64,000 nt of DNA from Casuarina equisetifolia (Eukaryota > Streptophyta > Magnoliopsida > Fagales > Casuarinaceae). Positions 34,253-47,570 of the stretch are shown piece by piece (position 1 is the first letter of the stretch; each line of letters begins with the position of its first letter). A program made the translations under genes and the position numbers. The notes beneath the pieces are model-generated. The model was not told the DNA's origin, did no database searches, and saw only the letters and a program-made list of their open reading frames with translations. The stretch lies in NCBI GenBank assembly GCA_028551475.1, contig CM052354.1, positions 25,691,258 through 25,755,257 on the forward strand. Reading direction: 5' to 3'.

Positions 34253-35610
34253 GGTGCAGAGCGCAGCAAATACGGTGCGTCGTGCTCTACTGAACAACTG
34301 GCTCCAGAAGTCACCCTTAAAGTTCTTCTCGCCGCAATAAGTGCAACACTCGACAGGGTGCTTGTTGCGTCAAAGTTGAAGTTTGCCACAACAAACACAC
34401 TTTCACCAGTCATCTTCCCAATGACATTTTAACAATACTCTACCTTACAGACCATGGAAAAAGTCTGCATTAAATATGGCAATGGATTCATCATCAAAAT
34501 TTGTTCCTGGAGGGTCGAGTAGCCGTTTTCGAGGCTACAAAGGAGCTGGTAAAACTTCATGGTGTCCTAATGGGTCTTCTAAGGTAGAAACGTAGCCATC
34601 TCCAGCTATGCTAGTTCAACTAGAGTGTCGAATTCGTCCCATAGCTGTCAGAGTCGGCCGAAATAGGCCAAGATTGTCTCTCTGGTTTGCCGGATTAGGT
34701 AGAGGTTGTTGATGAGATTGTAAACCCTAGACAGGTTGATTTGATAGTATTGGGCACAAAGTTTAGCCTACATAGTGGCGGCACTTCGGGTGTAGATGAG
34801 GCCGTTGTAGAGGTTGTCAATGATGGAGTTTAAGATTCATCCTCGACAAAGATTGTTGCACTGATCCCATAAGCTTTGGAAAGGGGAATCAAGTTTGGGC
34901 CGAGGGAACAACCCATCTACGAACGCCATTTTGTTCTTGATTGACAAGGCAATCTTCATTGTCTCAGACCATACGGCATAGGGCGATCGAATTTGTGTCT
35001 TCAATCAGGAGATAAAGCATATTGGCGTAATCTAGGGTTTACGCAGTCCAGGTAATGGGTGGATCTACATCCACGGTGGTGTGTGATCATGCTGCTAATG
35101 AGTGCGAATTGGATTGTGAGTGCTCCGCTGGTAAGTGTGCACAGCTTCGTAGCTCCAATGCGGCGAAATGTAGCATGGCATGTCACCAATAGGGTTGTTG
35201 GAGGTCCGTGAGAGGTGGCCGACTATGTTGCCAAAAAGAGTGTTGTGTTGGAGTACTTACGACGTTGTGTCATCAACAGTAGTGAAGAGAAGATGGTGTC
35301 GTTCATGTTCTGAGGCAAGACAGCGTTGTAGGAGTGAATAAGAAGAATGACGTTGTTCTGAACGAGTGCATCGTCTTCTCCGATGAGATATTAGGGTTTA
35401 TGCGTTGAAAGAAAGAAACTTTAGGGTTTCAGAAATTGGGCTATATTTGAACCAGAATTTTGGGAAAAAAACATGGGGTTTTAATGGGTTATGAGTGGAA
35501 GCGGAGTTTAGGATCAAAATTTTTGTAGGAATTAGAAAAACTGTGAGAAACCATAGGTAATCGATTCACTATTGCATTATAGAAACTTTTAAGAACTGGC
35601 TCGGATGCCA

Positions 35611-35959
35611 TGTCAAAATACATGGAAGACATATGTACTGGATCAAACTTGTTTGATTGAACAAGAAAACCAAATGCAAATGCAATTGGGAGAAGGAATT
35701 CCTAAGATAAAAAATACATATGCTATACAAATCCTTTTATAGAGGGATGAACACAATAAGACAAATACAATTCAAATTAAAAGTGCTTCACATTCCTCTA
35801 CAATGGTTAGCAAAATTACTTTAGTCAACATCTGCTTCTCTGGTGTGGTGAAAGCTGAATTGGTAGCTTACTATGAATAGCAAACCAATGTGCTTTGTTT
35901 AGGAGGCTGTCGGGGTTGCATATGTGATAGCCATGTGGCTGCCACCTTATTTCCAAACA
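35611..35959 (-). repeat. 5' LTR of copia element 3
   Basis: 349 bp, pair of 30,204-30,541, with PBS inside. Confidence 0.88.
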
Positions 35960-37674
35960 CATGTTGTGTATTGAACCGTTCTCTTGTTGCAAAATATTAT
36001 TGAACTGTTCTAACCTGCAATGCAAGTCAGGTGATGTTAGGATTGGTGGAATAATTAGGTTAAAGGGTATGGTTGTTATTGCAATCATAAGTCTCTATGT
36101 AATTGTGGAACCAAGAAATATCTTTTAGATGTAGTGGGTTTTCCTAGTAATAGTGTATTAGGATTATTATCCTTATGTAGAAGTAGGTTTTCCTAATAAT
36201 ATTTGACTAGGATTCCTTTAGGGTTTCTTTATAAATAGGAGAAATATAGAAAAACTTAATGGGTGAGTTAAGAAAGCCCATGGGAGGCTAATTGTTAAAG
36301 AAAGCCTTTCATGGATTCTTGTTGAGAGAATCTATGAGATATCTATTTGAAGAGAGAGAATGTGTGAGAAAATCTAATGAGAAGATACTACAAAGGATGT
36401 ATGACATTATAATGTTCCGAACCTCTTAAATTTATTGTGTTTAGGTGTGTGCATTCTTATATTTATGTATTTGATCTCTATGTGGAGAATGCGACTTGAT
36501 TGAATTCTCCCAACAGGTGATAAGACAAACAACAGTAGTGGATGTACAAAATAGGCAGAAAGTCCAATTCCAGTTCCAAAAACGGACTGGAATAATATGT
36601 AAAAGTGGAATGGATAGAAATAAAATGAAAGCCAACATAGACACATACATGATTCTATACAAGCAAAAGTAAGCTTTATCCTCGATTTTGCTTTCAGGAT
36701 GTAGGAAAGCAACTCTTCCACGACCCCATGAAAGTGTAGAATCACGACCAAAAAATAAACGATAATGGTAAGTCTTCTAAACAATGTCCTTAGGGGAGTT
36801 TTATCGGCTGAACCAGGACATGGCTTTCGCATACCTTCCACCTGAAAGTCATTTGAGGAATGTTGAACACGAAGAAACTAGGTGGAAAAGAAAGAATAGC
36901 TAGTGTGAAACAACAGGTAAACAAATGCAGCTATACAAAGCTCTATAAATCACAACGGTGCAATACAAAGGCTAAGCAAATGGTCATCACGTAATTATTC
37001 ATCTACAACTTGTAAACAATTAACCACTATTCTGATACTGCTATTGAAGTTCCCTTTTCCAAGAAATTAAACGCCAAATCATCTAGGAAATACATTGAAA
37101 AAATCTCCATTAAGGGAAGTAAGGTTTTGGCTGTTGAAATAAACCCCGTACATTTCCTAAAAACAATTAGCAAAAGCAGGAAGAGCAGAAGAGGAAAAAT
37201 CAGAGGAGCAAAGAACGACCTTAGCAGACTCATTTTTCTTTAACAATTTTTTCCTCTCCTGGGGGCCCCGTTGAGAAGGAAAAAATAGGAAAGGGAGGCA
37301 AGGTGCCACGCTTAGTAAAGCTCAAATAACAGGATCAATTTGTGCTTGTACTTCCAGTGTCTAATGAGATACTTGAAGCTCACAACAAGCTAAGGATACA
37401 TTTAAATCCTTTTAATGTCAAAAATCATTGTTTTGTTGTGGATATCGCATCATACTTGTCCACCCTCTATATAGCACAGGAACCTTGATTTCCATATGTT
37501 TGATCCAAAAAAAGTATACCAGACGTCAGTCTTGGAAAGCTCCAATCTCCAGGTGTTAGAAACAGTGGTAACTTTATCTACATTCAATAGGATCTCAGCA
37601 TATATAGTTTGAAAGACAAGAACCAAAGAATATCTCAAAGGGAATTTTGAGCTCTCCCTTTACCCTCACTATCT

Positions 37675-38924
37675 AATAACTCTATTTTTATAGAGTTATT
37701 TTACCTATTTTAGGCAATAAATAACTTTAATAATTGTGAGAAAATATTTGAACTCCTCTTTATTTATCTCAATTTATCTTGTTTATGTAGCATAATGAGG
37801 CAAGAGAAAAGGAATGAATATGAGAACCTGATGCTTATTGTGTGGCAAAATCATAATATCAAGATCAAGAGAGTCAAGATGAGCTTGGGCTTTGGATAAT
37901 TGTTATTAGATTTTCTATTGTTATTGAGTTTTCTAAATAAATAGAAAACCTAGTCATGTTAGGAATTCAAGTCCCAATTAATTTAGGAGTTCAAAACTCA
38001 ATTGTTTTAGGTCTCTAAAACCCAAGTCTACTAGGATAAGAGATAGGTCTAAACCTAAACCCTATTTAAGATAAAAGAAAAGGCAAAAGAAGAGGGGGGA
38101 GGAAATTGAGCACAACTCAAGAAAGAGGCCAAGTTCTCAAGGTTTTCTTGAAGAGAAGACAAAAAGGGTGACAGACTTCTTGTTCTTGAATTCAATATGC
38201 CTTCTTTATTTCTTATTATTATTCTTTCTTATTATTTCTTTATGTTTTAGTTTATTTTTGTTAGAGCTTCGATGTAACCTAATTATGATAGTATGAATCT
38301 TATGATTATTATGTTTTGCAAGATATTTTATTTATGTGAAGTTACATATTGTCGTGTTTAATGTTTTTAAGTAATTAGCTACCACTTGAATGATCTGATT
38401 TGCATGTTTGAGACCGACAGGAGATGATATGCAGTTGCTTCTTGTAATGTGTAACCATAAATTAAATATGGATAGACATATACCATGTTATTTGTATGGC
38501 TTTCGGTGTAAACTGGAAATGTTCATAGATCCTAATACATTTGGTTTATTTCAATTCACATATAAAGATATAGTGAATTAATGAACTAAGTAGGTTTGCT
38601 ATACCTAAACATAAGATAGTAAATAAATTAGGAAGTTCCACCATCACATAGATATTATCCCTCTTGCAAATATAAATAATCAATATTTATACCTAGTACT
38701 TATGGTGAAATCATATGCTCTAACATATTTCTTGTATTTAGTTTTCTTAGATTTAGTTAGTTAATCTATCATCTATCAATTTGATTTGCTAGATAAATTC
38801 TAGGAGTTGTTCACTGTTAGTAATTAATTGGTTTAGTAATCACCAATCTATGTAGGACAATATCTTTCTTATCATTATATTACTTGTTCGACATGTTCAC
38901 TTGCATTTAGATTTCACCGAACAT
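37675..38924. mobile_element. About 1.25-kb private insertion in D1 exon, LTR-like or non-autonomous
   Basis: D2 lacks this block (its sequence joins at about 51,714). Flanks TATCT (37,670-37,674) and TATTT (38,925-38,929) look like a 5-bp duplication with one change. The left end is a hairpin: AATAACTCTAT and its complement separated by three bases. There is no coding capacity. A T-rich stretch near 38,200 and a right part like the 3' ends of some plant gypsy LTRs suggest a solo LTR or LTR-derived fragment; family not identified. Confidence 0.6.
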
Positions 38925-40610
38925 TATTTTCATCAACTTTCAACTTTGACAGTGGTTGAATAACACCCTGAAGAATCTCCTCAACACTTTCTGACACCAC
39001 ACCATTGTCCTCATCTGCTTCAGAACCAAAACTCGACATCAGATTCTAAAGGAGAACCAACGATCTTAGTAAGGTTTACTAGGTAAGAAGATGCAACTAT
39101 ATTACAAAAAAAATAATAAAATGTAGAAGAAGAGAAAAAGCCAAAATAGAATATAACTTCAGTTCCTTTAGAAACTAAAACGTTCACATGCATTAACAAT
39201 ACTTACATAGCTACGAGAAGTAAAGATGTCACAAACTATATCTATTACCGTCAATTTGTATCGAATTTTTCATAAGTTAATTGATTTTTTGAATGCTATA
39301 CTTTTAAAGTCCTATTTCCGACCTAAAATTATGTTTACTGACAATTCACCCACGGGATATTCTTGTGAGACAAAAAACCATGAATGATGTCAATAATAGA
39401 GGAACAACATTGTAATATAGATACATCGTAAAGATACAAAAAAAATTAAGTGCTTAAGGTTAAAGAATTATACACGGGCACAAAATACAACTTCCATATA
39501 ATTCTCTCCTGAGAATAATTGGTTTTCCTTTAATGTGGTTGTAGGTACAAACAATCACCAAACACTACTGTACACATTTTTATTGTTTCAAACCAAGCAA
39601 AAGTTTGTCTCTCAAAAGCTCAAAGGAACAACTTTCACTTTATTACTTCCTTATTTTTGATAATACATTAGACGATAAGTTAATGAAGCACCACTGGAAC
39701 AAAGATAGATATCTTATGTACATCTTTTGACTTTTTTCTTTGGCAGCTGTTTGGGGGAGGAGGGGGGGTTCTTGTTGAGAATGAGGGCTTTTTTGTTTCT
39801 AACTTCTCTGCCAAGTACCCAAAATATTCTTCAGTAAAAACAACCCTCTACTTAAAGATATATTCACCAACACTAGGGTTAAGAGACAAACAATCTGAAA
39901 ATATGTCCACAAATAAAGAGGAAGCATACTGGAGCTAGAGCTACTGATTGACTGATTAGCTTGGCTTGTAATTCATGTGCAATAGCTGGCCTGTAAGGAC
40001 TTAATTCCTGGCGCACCTGCAAAATGAAATTACATATGCAAAACGAGTCATCAAAAAGAAAAGAAGAAAGATCCCAGATACCTGTGACTGGTAATAACAG
40101 AGAGCAGCAAGATTCATAGAGGAAAATATGTTGTTATACCGCTTTTATCACACGCCATGTGGATTCAAAAGGGTAAGCCTCTGAAGATCCACTACTAGGT
40201 GTATCTAACAAGACTTCCACACATGCAAGTGCTGAATCAGCAATAGAGTTGAGATTGTACCCACCTTCTAATGCCAGTACAATATTTCCTTGGGCAAAAT
40301 TCATAAACTGAGAAGAAAAAGAAGTGGAAACAGAAATCAAACACAAAATACAAAGCAATATAAAATTTAAGAATCAAGTGATGGCATGCATGTGTGTGCC
40401 GAAAACTAATCTGAATAGACTTTGGGTGTACAGTGAATGATGAAATCAACATTAAGAGCTCCATTCAATAAAATAGCAATGCAAATCTTCATTCTCTAAA
40501 GAAGGTAAAATCATATTTGGAAAAAAATATCAGATTGAAGCTAACCCTTTTCAGCATAACTGAGTACCCATATGGGGTGACACGGCAACCACCTAATGTA
40601 TCACCAACAG

Positions 40611-41396
40611 CTGTTGAGCAATAAACTGTCAGGAAATTTATTCTTACAACTTTAAAACTAACCAAAGATGCTATGATCACTCAGTTAGTTGTCATGTGTG
40701 AAAAATTAATTTTTCTAATGTGGAAGAGAAATGCAAAAAGCAAATCGGAAGTTCACCAAAATGAGGCAAACGTAGAAATAATTATCATAACAATTGTCTG
40801 AAATAGACAAGATAATGTCCGTGTACCAGTAAGGTGGTATTCTATTATTCTTAATTGTCAGCACAAAGCACTCATTAGGACCTCCTCTAATTCTTGTCCG
40901 TAAGCAAGAAAGTGCAGGAGGAACCCAAGCTTTGGGTCAATAACCTGTACTTAGCTTCAAAACTTACGAACTGGCTGCACACATGATGCATCAAATGGAT
41001 CATTTGTCCAAAAGAAACAGGACAAATGAAATCCAGTACTTTCAGAAATTAACGTACAAGAGACTTCAAACATATTCATGCCGTAATGCTCAGGCCTCTC
41101 ACCCCTATTTTAAGGCAGGGCTCAAACATTCTAAGAAATTCTAGGTGAGGCACCTTCTGATTGCATTAGCAGATATATAAACTTAGTTATGACTGAGCCA
41201 ATGGCCACCCGTATGCGATATAGGACAATGATAATGGCATGGATATAATCTCTAGCTCCATCGCACTTCTCACAGTACAATACTGGATAAGATCCTTGTA
41301 GTGCATCTCTAAATCAAACTACGTTTGTAACTGAACTGAAATTAATTATCTTCATCCAGAAATTATATTCTTGTATCTTTGACTTTGGAGCGCTTG
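40611..41396. other. HDA5-like intron remnant up to the unit 1 / unit 2 junction
   Basis: Not coding. It precedes the first retained HDA exon and is repeated at 59,043-59,706. It ends at the junction with carrier exon 4. Best read as the intron in which the tandem-duplication breakpoint fell. Confidence 0.65.
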
Positions 41397-44300
41397 GTAA
41401 GCTTTTAGAACTCCGAAGTATTTTACTAATCTTACTTCATAAGACTGCATGAGTTTCTTGGAATATTCAATGAGTTCTCGTATGCTGAATTTCGGGATCT
41501 TGTCTTCTCACCAACCTCTTCTCTCCCTTCTCTGTATCTAAGCCAAGCTGATAATGCATGATTTTCCCTCTTATATGTAATTAATTTTGCTCTTGCAACA
41601 TGTTGGGATCTATAAATTATGCTGTCCCTTGTTTTTGCATGCACCCCAATCTTTCAATTTTCAGGGAAATCTGATTGTATTATGTCCTTACTTTAGTGTA
41701 AAATATTGTAATGTGAATATTACACGGTCAATAGCCTTTGTGTGCCTTGGAGTTCTCTGAATTTCTATTGTTCCTCTGTGCCATTCAGGAGATACACTAG
41801 GTTCTGCTGTTTATGTTCCTTGTGAGGTGATAAAGCAACGCATGCAGGTTCAAGGCACGAGGACATCTTGGACTTCTGTTACCATGAAAAATAACATCTT
41901 TATAAAGCCTGGAATGCAAATGTACAGTTACTATACGGGAATGTTCCAGGCTGGTGGTTCAATTTGGAAGGAACAAGGGATAAAAGGACTATATGCAGGG
42001 TAAATGTCTATGTCTATCCTTTCAATTGTCAGGTTTTTTGTCATAAATTTTTCATCATCAAAGTAGTTGCAATATGTTATAACCAATCTTTGGTAAGGCT
42101 ATTATTCAGGCTAAAGTAATGATCTCAAATTTGAACTGTCTTTACTAGACTCCTCCTTTTGTTTCCCTCTTTCTCTCCATCAAACAATGGCACCGGAAAA
42201 TTTTAAGTCCTTAGTACCATTTACTATATGTTGAAATTCTGCTGAATCAGATGAGTCCAACCTACTGATAAATACGGTCTTGTGAACTATGCTCAAGACA
42301 AGAACTCTTTGGTCAACTGGTTAGTGTCTTATGAACAAGCTAGCGATGCTGGAATGTGTGCAATCTGGTGGCTTTATAATAATTGCATATACAATAGGTT
42401 ATGGAGAGTATTGCCGCTTACCAATGCACACATAACTAAATCTGTTTACTACATATGTAATATGGAATCATGACTTTATTTTGATGACATCCAAAGGAAT
42501 ACTCACTCAATGTCATTTTGTTTCTGAAATTCTATTTTTATTCAATTTGCTTTTTCTCAATTATTATTGTTTCATGTTCATGATCTTACATGAAATTTGA
42601 CAGTTACGGGTCTACACTCGCAAGGGATGTGCCTTTTGCTGGCCTGATGGTAAGCAGATTTTCTTAAGGAGTTCTCAGTTTCTTACCTTGATTTGGTTTC
42701 CTCTTACATTGCAAATGCATAGCAGATTTTTTTGCAAAATATTCTCTTTTATTTTATCTCATTGCATTACAAATTAAACCTATGCCTATAGAGCGAGAAA
42801 AGGAATCTTGGAATATGCAGGTTCTGTGCACTTGATAAATGCCTTAAAACTCATTAAACCTGAGTATAGAGTACACTTAAGGATACTTTGTCTAACAGGA
42901 CTTTTAGTTCTGGGATTGAATATTGGCCTTGAGGTTCCAGGCAGGGAATGCACAAGCTAGGCTTTCTCCCGAGCAAATTCCCACTTCTGAGTGATGGCTT
43001 AGATCCACACCTTATATCTGAAGAAAGTTCCGAGTCTTAGAGCAGCTAATGACCTCAAAATATTCATGTCACTATCAAGTATTACAGAACGGAGTTCTGA
43101 AGTTTTTATTAGTAACTATTGAAGAACCAAATTATGTGGTGAATGAATGTAGGGTTGTTTTGTACTCCATTGTTAATCCATCGTGAAAATCAGATTCAGT
43201 GATTGCTAAAGTTGAAAGACTGGCAAACAGGATTTATGGAATTTCTAGTTTATTGTATTTTGAATGCTACCTGTTAACCCTGCTTTAACACCCATGCCAG
43301 AGATTGTTACAGTTAAAAAACTGTTGCTATCAGGATCTCATGGTGGGATTGGTTTGTCCCCCATCTGATTTGATAGCTCATTGTTCCAAATCACCATTAT
43401 GGTACTTTATCTGTGTACCAACTATTTTGTGTGTAAAGGGGAGGGAAAAATCCTGTTTCAATCGATGTGGCTTTCCTGGGTAGTTAGTTTGTTCTCTCTA
43501 GATGAACTAAACATCTCCGGCTTCTTGTTTTCTCCTCAAATAACCTCTTGATTGATGAATACGTGGATGTGGCAACAAAGCTGGCATTTTTTGCTGCATA
43601 TCTTTTCTTCTTTTCCATTTTTCTTTTTTTTATCATTGATGTTTGCACATGGCAGGTTATGTTTTATGAAGCCTTGAAAGAAGTCACTGAATATGGGAAG
43701 CAAAAATGGCTGCCCAATAAAAATTACCATGTTAATAGTTCTCTGGAGGGGCTTCTGTTAGGAGGGTTAGCTGGTGGTATGTAACTTCCTTGCGCTTCCT
43801 CCTAAATGGTGCAGTCCTAACGATCTGTCCTGCTTGAACAGCAATTTAAAGTTCTCTAAAATTGTGCACGTCTTAGTGCATACCTCACCACTCCTTTGGA
43901 TGTCATCAAAACAAGATTGCAAGTCCAGGGATCCACTGCTAGGTATCAGAGTTTCAAACGTACTCGTTTTTCATATTTCTCATGAGGTGGCAGGAATAAT
44001 CTTGACATGGAACATGATAATCATGCTTGCTTGCCTTGTCTCTCCACTTTTATAGCTGCTTCATCAATGTCTATCGCTCCTTCGAAGTTAATTGTTATCC
44101 ATATGCTTGTGCATGCATGCATGCAAAGATATATTTTCCACTATGTAGTGCGGTAGCTGTTTCCTGTTTTCTACCCTTTCTTTCCTCTTTATACTGGCAG
44201 ATTTGTTGTATTCTGGAATGTGAAAAATCGATGGATAAAGTTATCAATTACTGTACGTAACTAGAATTAGCTGGAAGTGTATCTCAACCTTCAGTATAAT

Positions 44301-44749
44301 TACTGTTCAAAATTTTTATTAAGAAGATGAAAAGGGAAAAATTCGTATTATAAAGCTTAAAATATCCCACAGCACACACAAGGGAGAAACTCCTCCTTGG
44401 ATCTTGAATGTATGCCTGGAAGTAGTTAGTGGCTTTATCATTCTGATTTTAATTGAAGTTATAAAAAAACAGTAACCGCAAGCTTTCTGCACGGTTGACT
44501 CCTAGGTACAATGGCTGGTTTGATGCAATTCGCAATGTATGGATGGCTGAAGGCACAAAGGGACTGTTCAAGAGCTGTGTCCCCAGGATTGCATGGTATA
44601 TTCCGGCTTCCGCTCTCACGTTCATGGCTGTGGAATCCCTCAGACAACACTTTAACGATGGACTAAACAAAGCTAACACGCAAGGAGTTGCCAGCTTATC
44701 AGTAGACAAAAAAGGGCCTCCTTTAAAAAGTGGTTTAAGAACCCATTGA
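41397..44749 (+). pseudogene. Mitochondrial carrier, 5'-truncated copy A2
   Basis: Only the last 10 bases of exon 4 (to 41,406) remain, followed by exon 5 (41,789-41,999), 6 (42,604-42,649), 7 (43,656-43,776), 8 (43,870-43,942) and 9 (44,506-44,749). Missing: the promoter, the start codon and the first carrier repeat. Lesions: the exon 8 acceptor is CAC instead of CAG (43,867-43,869), and Trp is changed to Gly in exon 6 (Y-G-S-T where A1 has Y-W-S-T). The frames of exons 5, 7 and 9 are open. It cannot make a six-helix carrier. Confidence 0.9.
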
Positions 44750-45179
44750 TTTACAATTTTTCCGTGGTGTTTGTTTTGAAGATGGAGCAAATGTATCATA
44801 TCAATTTTGCAGGTTTAGCGGACGTAACAAAAGTTGAATTTCTTTGGTTCGACCATGTAGCGACCTATCAAACTTGGTAATAATCTGCCAAACTAAGCGT
44901 TAAGGACCGGCGTTAAAGCTGTTTCGTCAATATGTTGTAATGTTTGAGTTTGCGTCTTGATTTTGATTCCCAGGGTGTTTGTCGAGGATTTGTTAATTCA
45001 ATGGTAAGTCAATGGGGTTTGGGACATTTTAAATCTAAGTTCAAACCCAAGCAAACTCAAGATCTTTTAATTCTTAGCTGCATATCAGAGCACTTGAGCT
45101 TGTATGTTTTGAAAAGGAAAAAAAAAAAGACAAAAGGCAAACTGTTGCCAAACTTAATAAAATTAGGGTTTTGTTAAGT
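44750..45179. other. 3' flank of A2
   Basis: Matches 7449-7848. No gene. Confidence 0.6.
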
Positions 45180-45665
45180 TAATAGACCCAAATAGGAGAC
45201 CAAAATCATATGTAGTTAAGGGACTCAAACCAAGTAGGTTTAGGACTGCTTTATTCCATTTAATTCTTGTGTCTCATAAGGATAATCATTTAGACAAATA
45301 CAACGTGGAATTGTTGAAAATTAATTTATGTTTGGTTAAGAGACTCAAACTGAATAAAATTAAGAATTCTAGGATTTTGTTTAGTTAAAAGACTCAAACC
45401 AAGTAGGACTGGGATTACATTCTATTTAATTCTTATGCCTTAAAAGGATAGTAATTTAAAGAAATATAACTTAGAATTATCGAAAAACTTGTTATGTTTG
45501 GTTAAGAGACTCAAACTGAATAAAATTAAAATTATGTTCAATTAAAAGATCAAATTAGATGGAACTAAAATTATATTTACTTAAGAGATTCAAACCAAGT
45601 AGGATTAGGACTGTTTCACTATATTTAATTATTATGTCTTAAAAAATACAACCTAAAAGTGTTGA
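45180..45665 (+). repeat. Degenerate AT-rich tandem repeats upstream of B3
   Basis: Same GACTCAAACC / AAAATTAGGATT repeat as at 7849-8400, in the same place between carrier and JJJ1. Confidence 0.7.
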
Positions 45666-45741
45666 ATCCTAAACCAATACAATTTCGGACCGACCAAACC
45701 CTGCTGGGTTGAAAAAATAGATATAACCTTCCCCGCTTACC

Positions 45742-45749
45742 TATAAATA
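45742..45749 (+). promoter_or_regulatory. TATA box of B3
   Basis: TATAAATA in the same context as in B1 and B2, 64 bp before the ATG at 45,813. Confidence 0.6.
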
Positions 45750-46807
45750 GAGCAGCAGCCTCTTTACAGGAGCGGAATACTAGCAGCGCTAGAATTGGTG
45801 AAAAGGAGGAGCATGGCGTCAAGAAAGCGGTGCTACTATGAGGTGCTTGGCCTCAGCAGCGACTGTACGCAAGATGAAGTACGCTCTGCCTATAGGAAGC
45901 TGGCGTTGCAGCTGCATCCGGACCAGCTAACCCTTACCGGCCTGTCCCGGGCTGAGGCCACGGTTCGGTTCCAAGAGCTGGGCAATGCCTACGAGATCCT
46001 GTCCGACCCACAAGAGCGCTCGTGGTATGACTTCCACAGCTCCCAGATCCTTGTTGGGGATAGGAAGTGCCCCGCCAAGTCCGGCGTCCCCAACCTCTTC
46101 CCCTTTTTCTTCCGGACGGTCTACTGTGGGTTCTCTGACTCAGGTCGGGGTTTCTACAAGGTTTATTCCGAACTATTCTCCCAGGTACACGCCAAGGAGA
46201 TCGACTTCGCCACGAGGTTTGGGTCAGGGCGGATCCCGGTGCCCAACGCACCGGCTATGGGGAACCTGGAGACTTCCTACGCGCAGGTGACTGCGTTCTA
46301 CAGATATTGGCTAGGATTTAGCACGGTGATGGATTTTAGCTGGAAGGATGGGGGGGTGTCGCCTGTGATAGAGCAATGGCGCAGGAGGGAAACGGAGGAA
46401 TATAACAGAAAGGCGAGGAAGAAGGCAAGAAAGGAGTACAACGAGACGGTACGTAAGTTGGCGGAGTTCGTGAAGAAGAGGGACAAGCGGGTGATCAGTG
46501 TGGCGGTGAGGAGGAATTTAGAGATGGAGAAGAGGCGGGAGATGGAGAGGGAGATAAAGAGGGAGATAAAGATGGAATTGGAGAGGGAGAGGTTGGAGAA
46601 GAATAAGGCTTATGTGGAGGTGGAGGAGGAGGAGCAGGAAGAGGAAGAGGAAGAGGAGGAGAGAAAAGTGAGGGAAGAGAAGGCGGAGCTGTATTGCGCA
46701 GTCTGTGGGAAGAAGTTCAAGAGCGAGAAGCAATGGAAGAACCACGAGCAGTCCAAGAAGCACAAGGAGAAGTTTGTGGAGTTTCGGGATTCGCTTGGTG
46801 ATGAAGA

Positions 46808-47216
46808 TATTACATGCCTAGAATTTGAATTTGAATTTCTTTTTATTTAGTTATTCATGCAATAGGAAATGTGGTCAAAAATTTTAATGTAATTTCATAT
46901 TGCCTTTAAGATGGAAAGTGATCTCATTATTACGCGGAAAGATTAGCTAGTACTAGGGTTGGTAAATATAGGCATTTAGGATCATGGTCATCTTTCTTTA
47001 ATTATTATTTCTATTTTCATGTTTTTCTTTAATTATATTTGTTTTAATTAAATTCTTTTCATATTTTGTAAAGTCTATTAAAAGACTATAATTTTTAATA
47101 AAAAATGACAGAGAAAAAGTTATTCAAACAGTTTACTTTATGTTTTTGTTTCTTTGCTTTCTTAATAAAACAAAAGATTATGTCAAATATCGCTACAAAT
47201 AGTCATATTTGTAACA
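46808..47216. mobile_element. 409-bp AT-rich insertion in B3, possible solo LTR
   Basis: Absent from B1 and B2. Flanked by GAAGA on both sides (46,803-46,807 and 47,217-47,221). Ends TATTAC...GTAACA form a short inverted repeat that would be TG...CA if the second base is a G-to-A change. Together with the 5-bp duplication this fits a solo LTR, but a MITE is not excluded. No coding capacity. Confidence 0.65.
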
Positions 47217-47570
47217 GAAGACAACGTTGAAGGAGAGGATGATACTGGAGAGGAAGTAGGAAAGGTAGTAGAAGAAGAAAACGAAGAGGAGAGAGTGGTG
47301 GATGAGCTAGGAGAGGGGATCAGTGATGGTTTGGAGATTAAGGAGGAGGAGGATGATGATGGACATGGTTTCTATGTTGTCGAGGACAGTAATGGTGATT
47401 GTGGAAATGATGGCAATGAGGATGATGAGAATGATGACGATGATGATGAAATGGGTATACTTGAGGCGATGTTAGCAGGGTATAGAAGTAGGAAAAATGT
47501 GGGTTCGCAGCGTGAGGTGAAGGAGGCAGAGTCAGGTACTGAGGGTCCTGTTCTGGATGTTGATGAGATT

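Larger units (their letters stand above)
30204..35959 (-). mobile_element. Ty1/copia element 3 in an exon of D1 (minus strand)
   Basis: 5,756 bp. Flanks CATGG (30,199-30,203) and CATGT (35,960-35,964) are a 5-bp target duplication with one mutation; the empty site is seen in D2 near 50,490. LTRs are 338 and 349 bp, start TGTCAAAATAC and end with AACA. PBS TGGCATCCGAGCC lies inside the right LTR (35,598-35,610). Order gag, protease, integrase, RT, RNase H. Numerous stops in all regions; older-looking than copia 1. Confidence 0.92.
29527..40610 (-). pseudogene. HDA5-like histone deacetylase, 5'-truncated broken copy D1
   Basis: Exons (minus): 40,610-40,546, 40,307-40,140, 40,016-39,930, 39,045-37,664 (split by an insertion), 37,577-37,456, 36,841-36,649, 36,014-30,133 (split by copia 3), 29,888-29,821 and 29,692-29,527. 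The first exons encode the last third of a class II HDAC catalytic domain ([37 protein letters not shown]). The later ones encode the long C-terminal module of plant HDA5/HDA18-type enzymes (DVWYTFFGSNIW ... GWYGNVIYLGKEQDIPIL ... GLVDGRQLSDEEAIAYLEE). Missing is the N-terminal catalytic half, including the His-His active site. Lesions: two exon insertions and a 1-nt deletion in the 193-nt exon (194 in D2). Not functional as a deacetylase. Confidence 0.88.
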
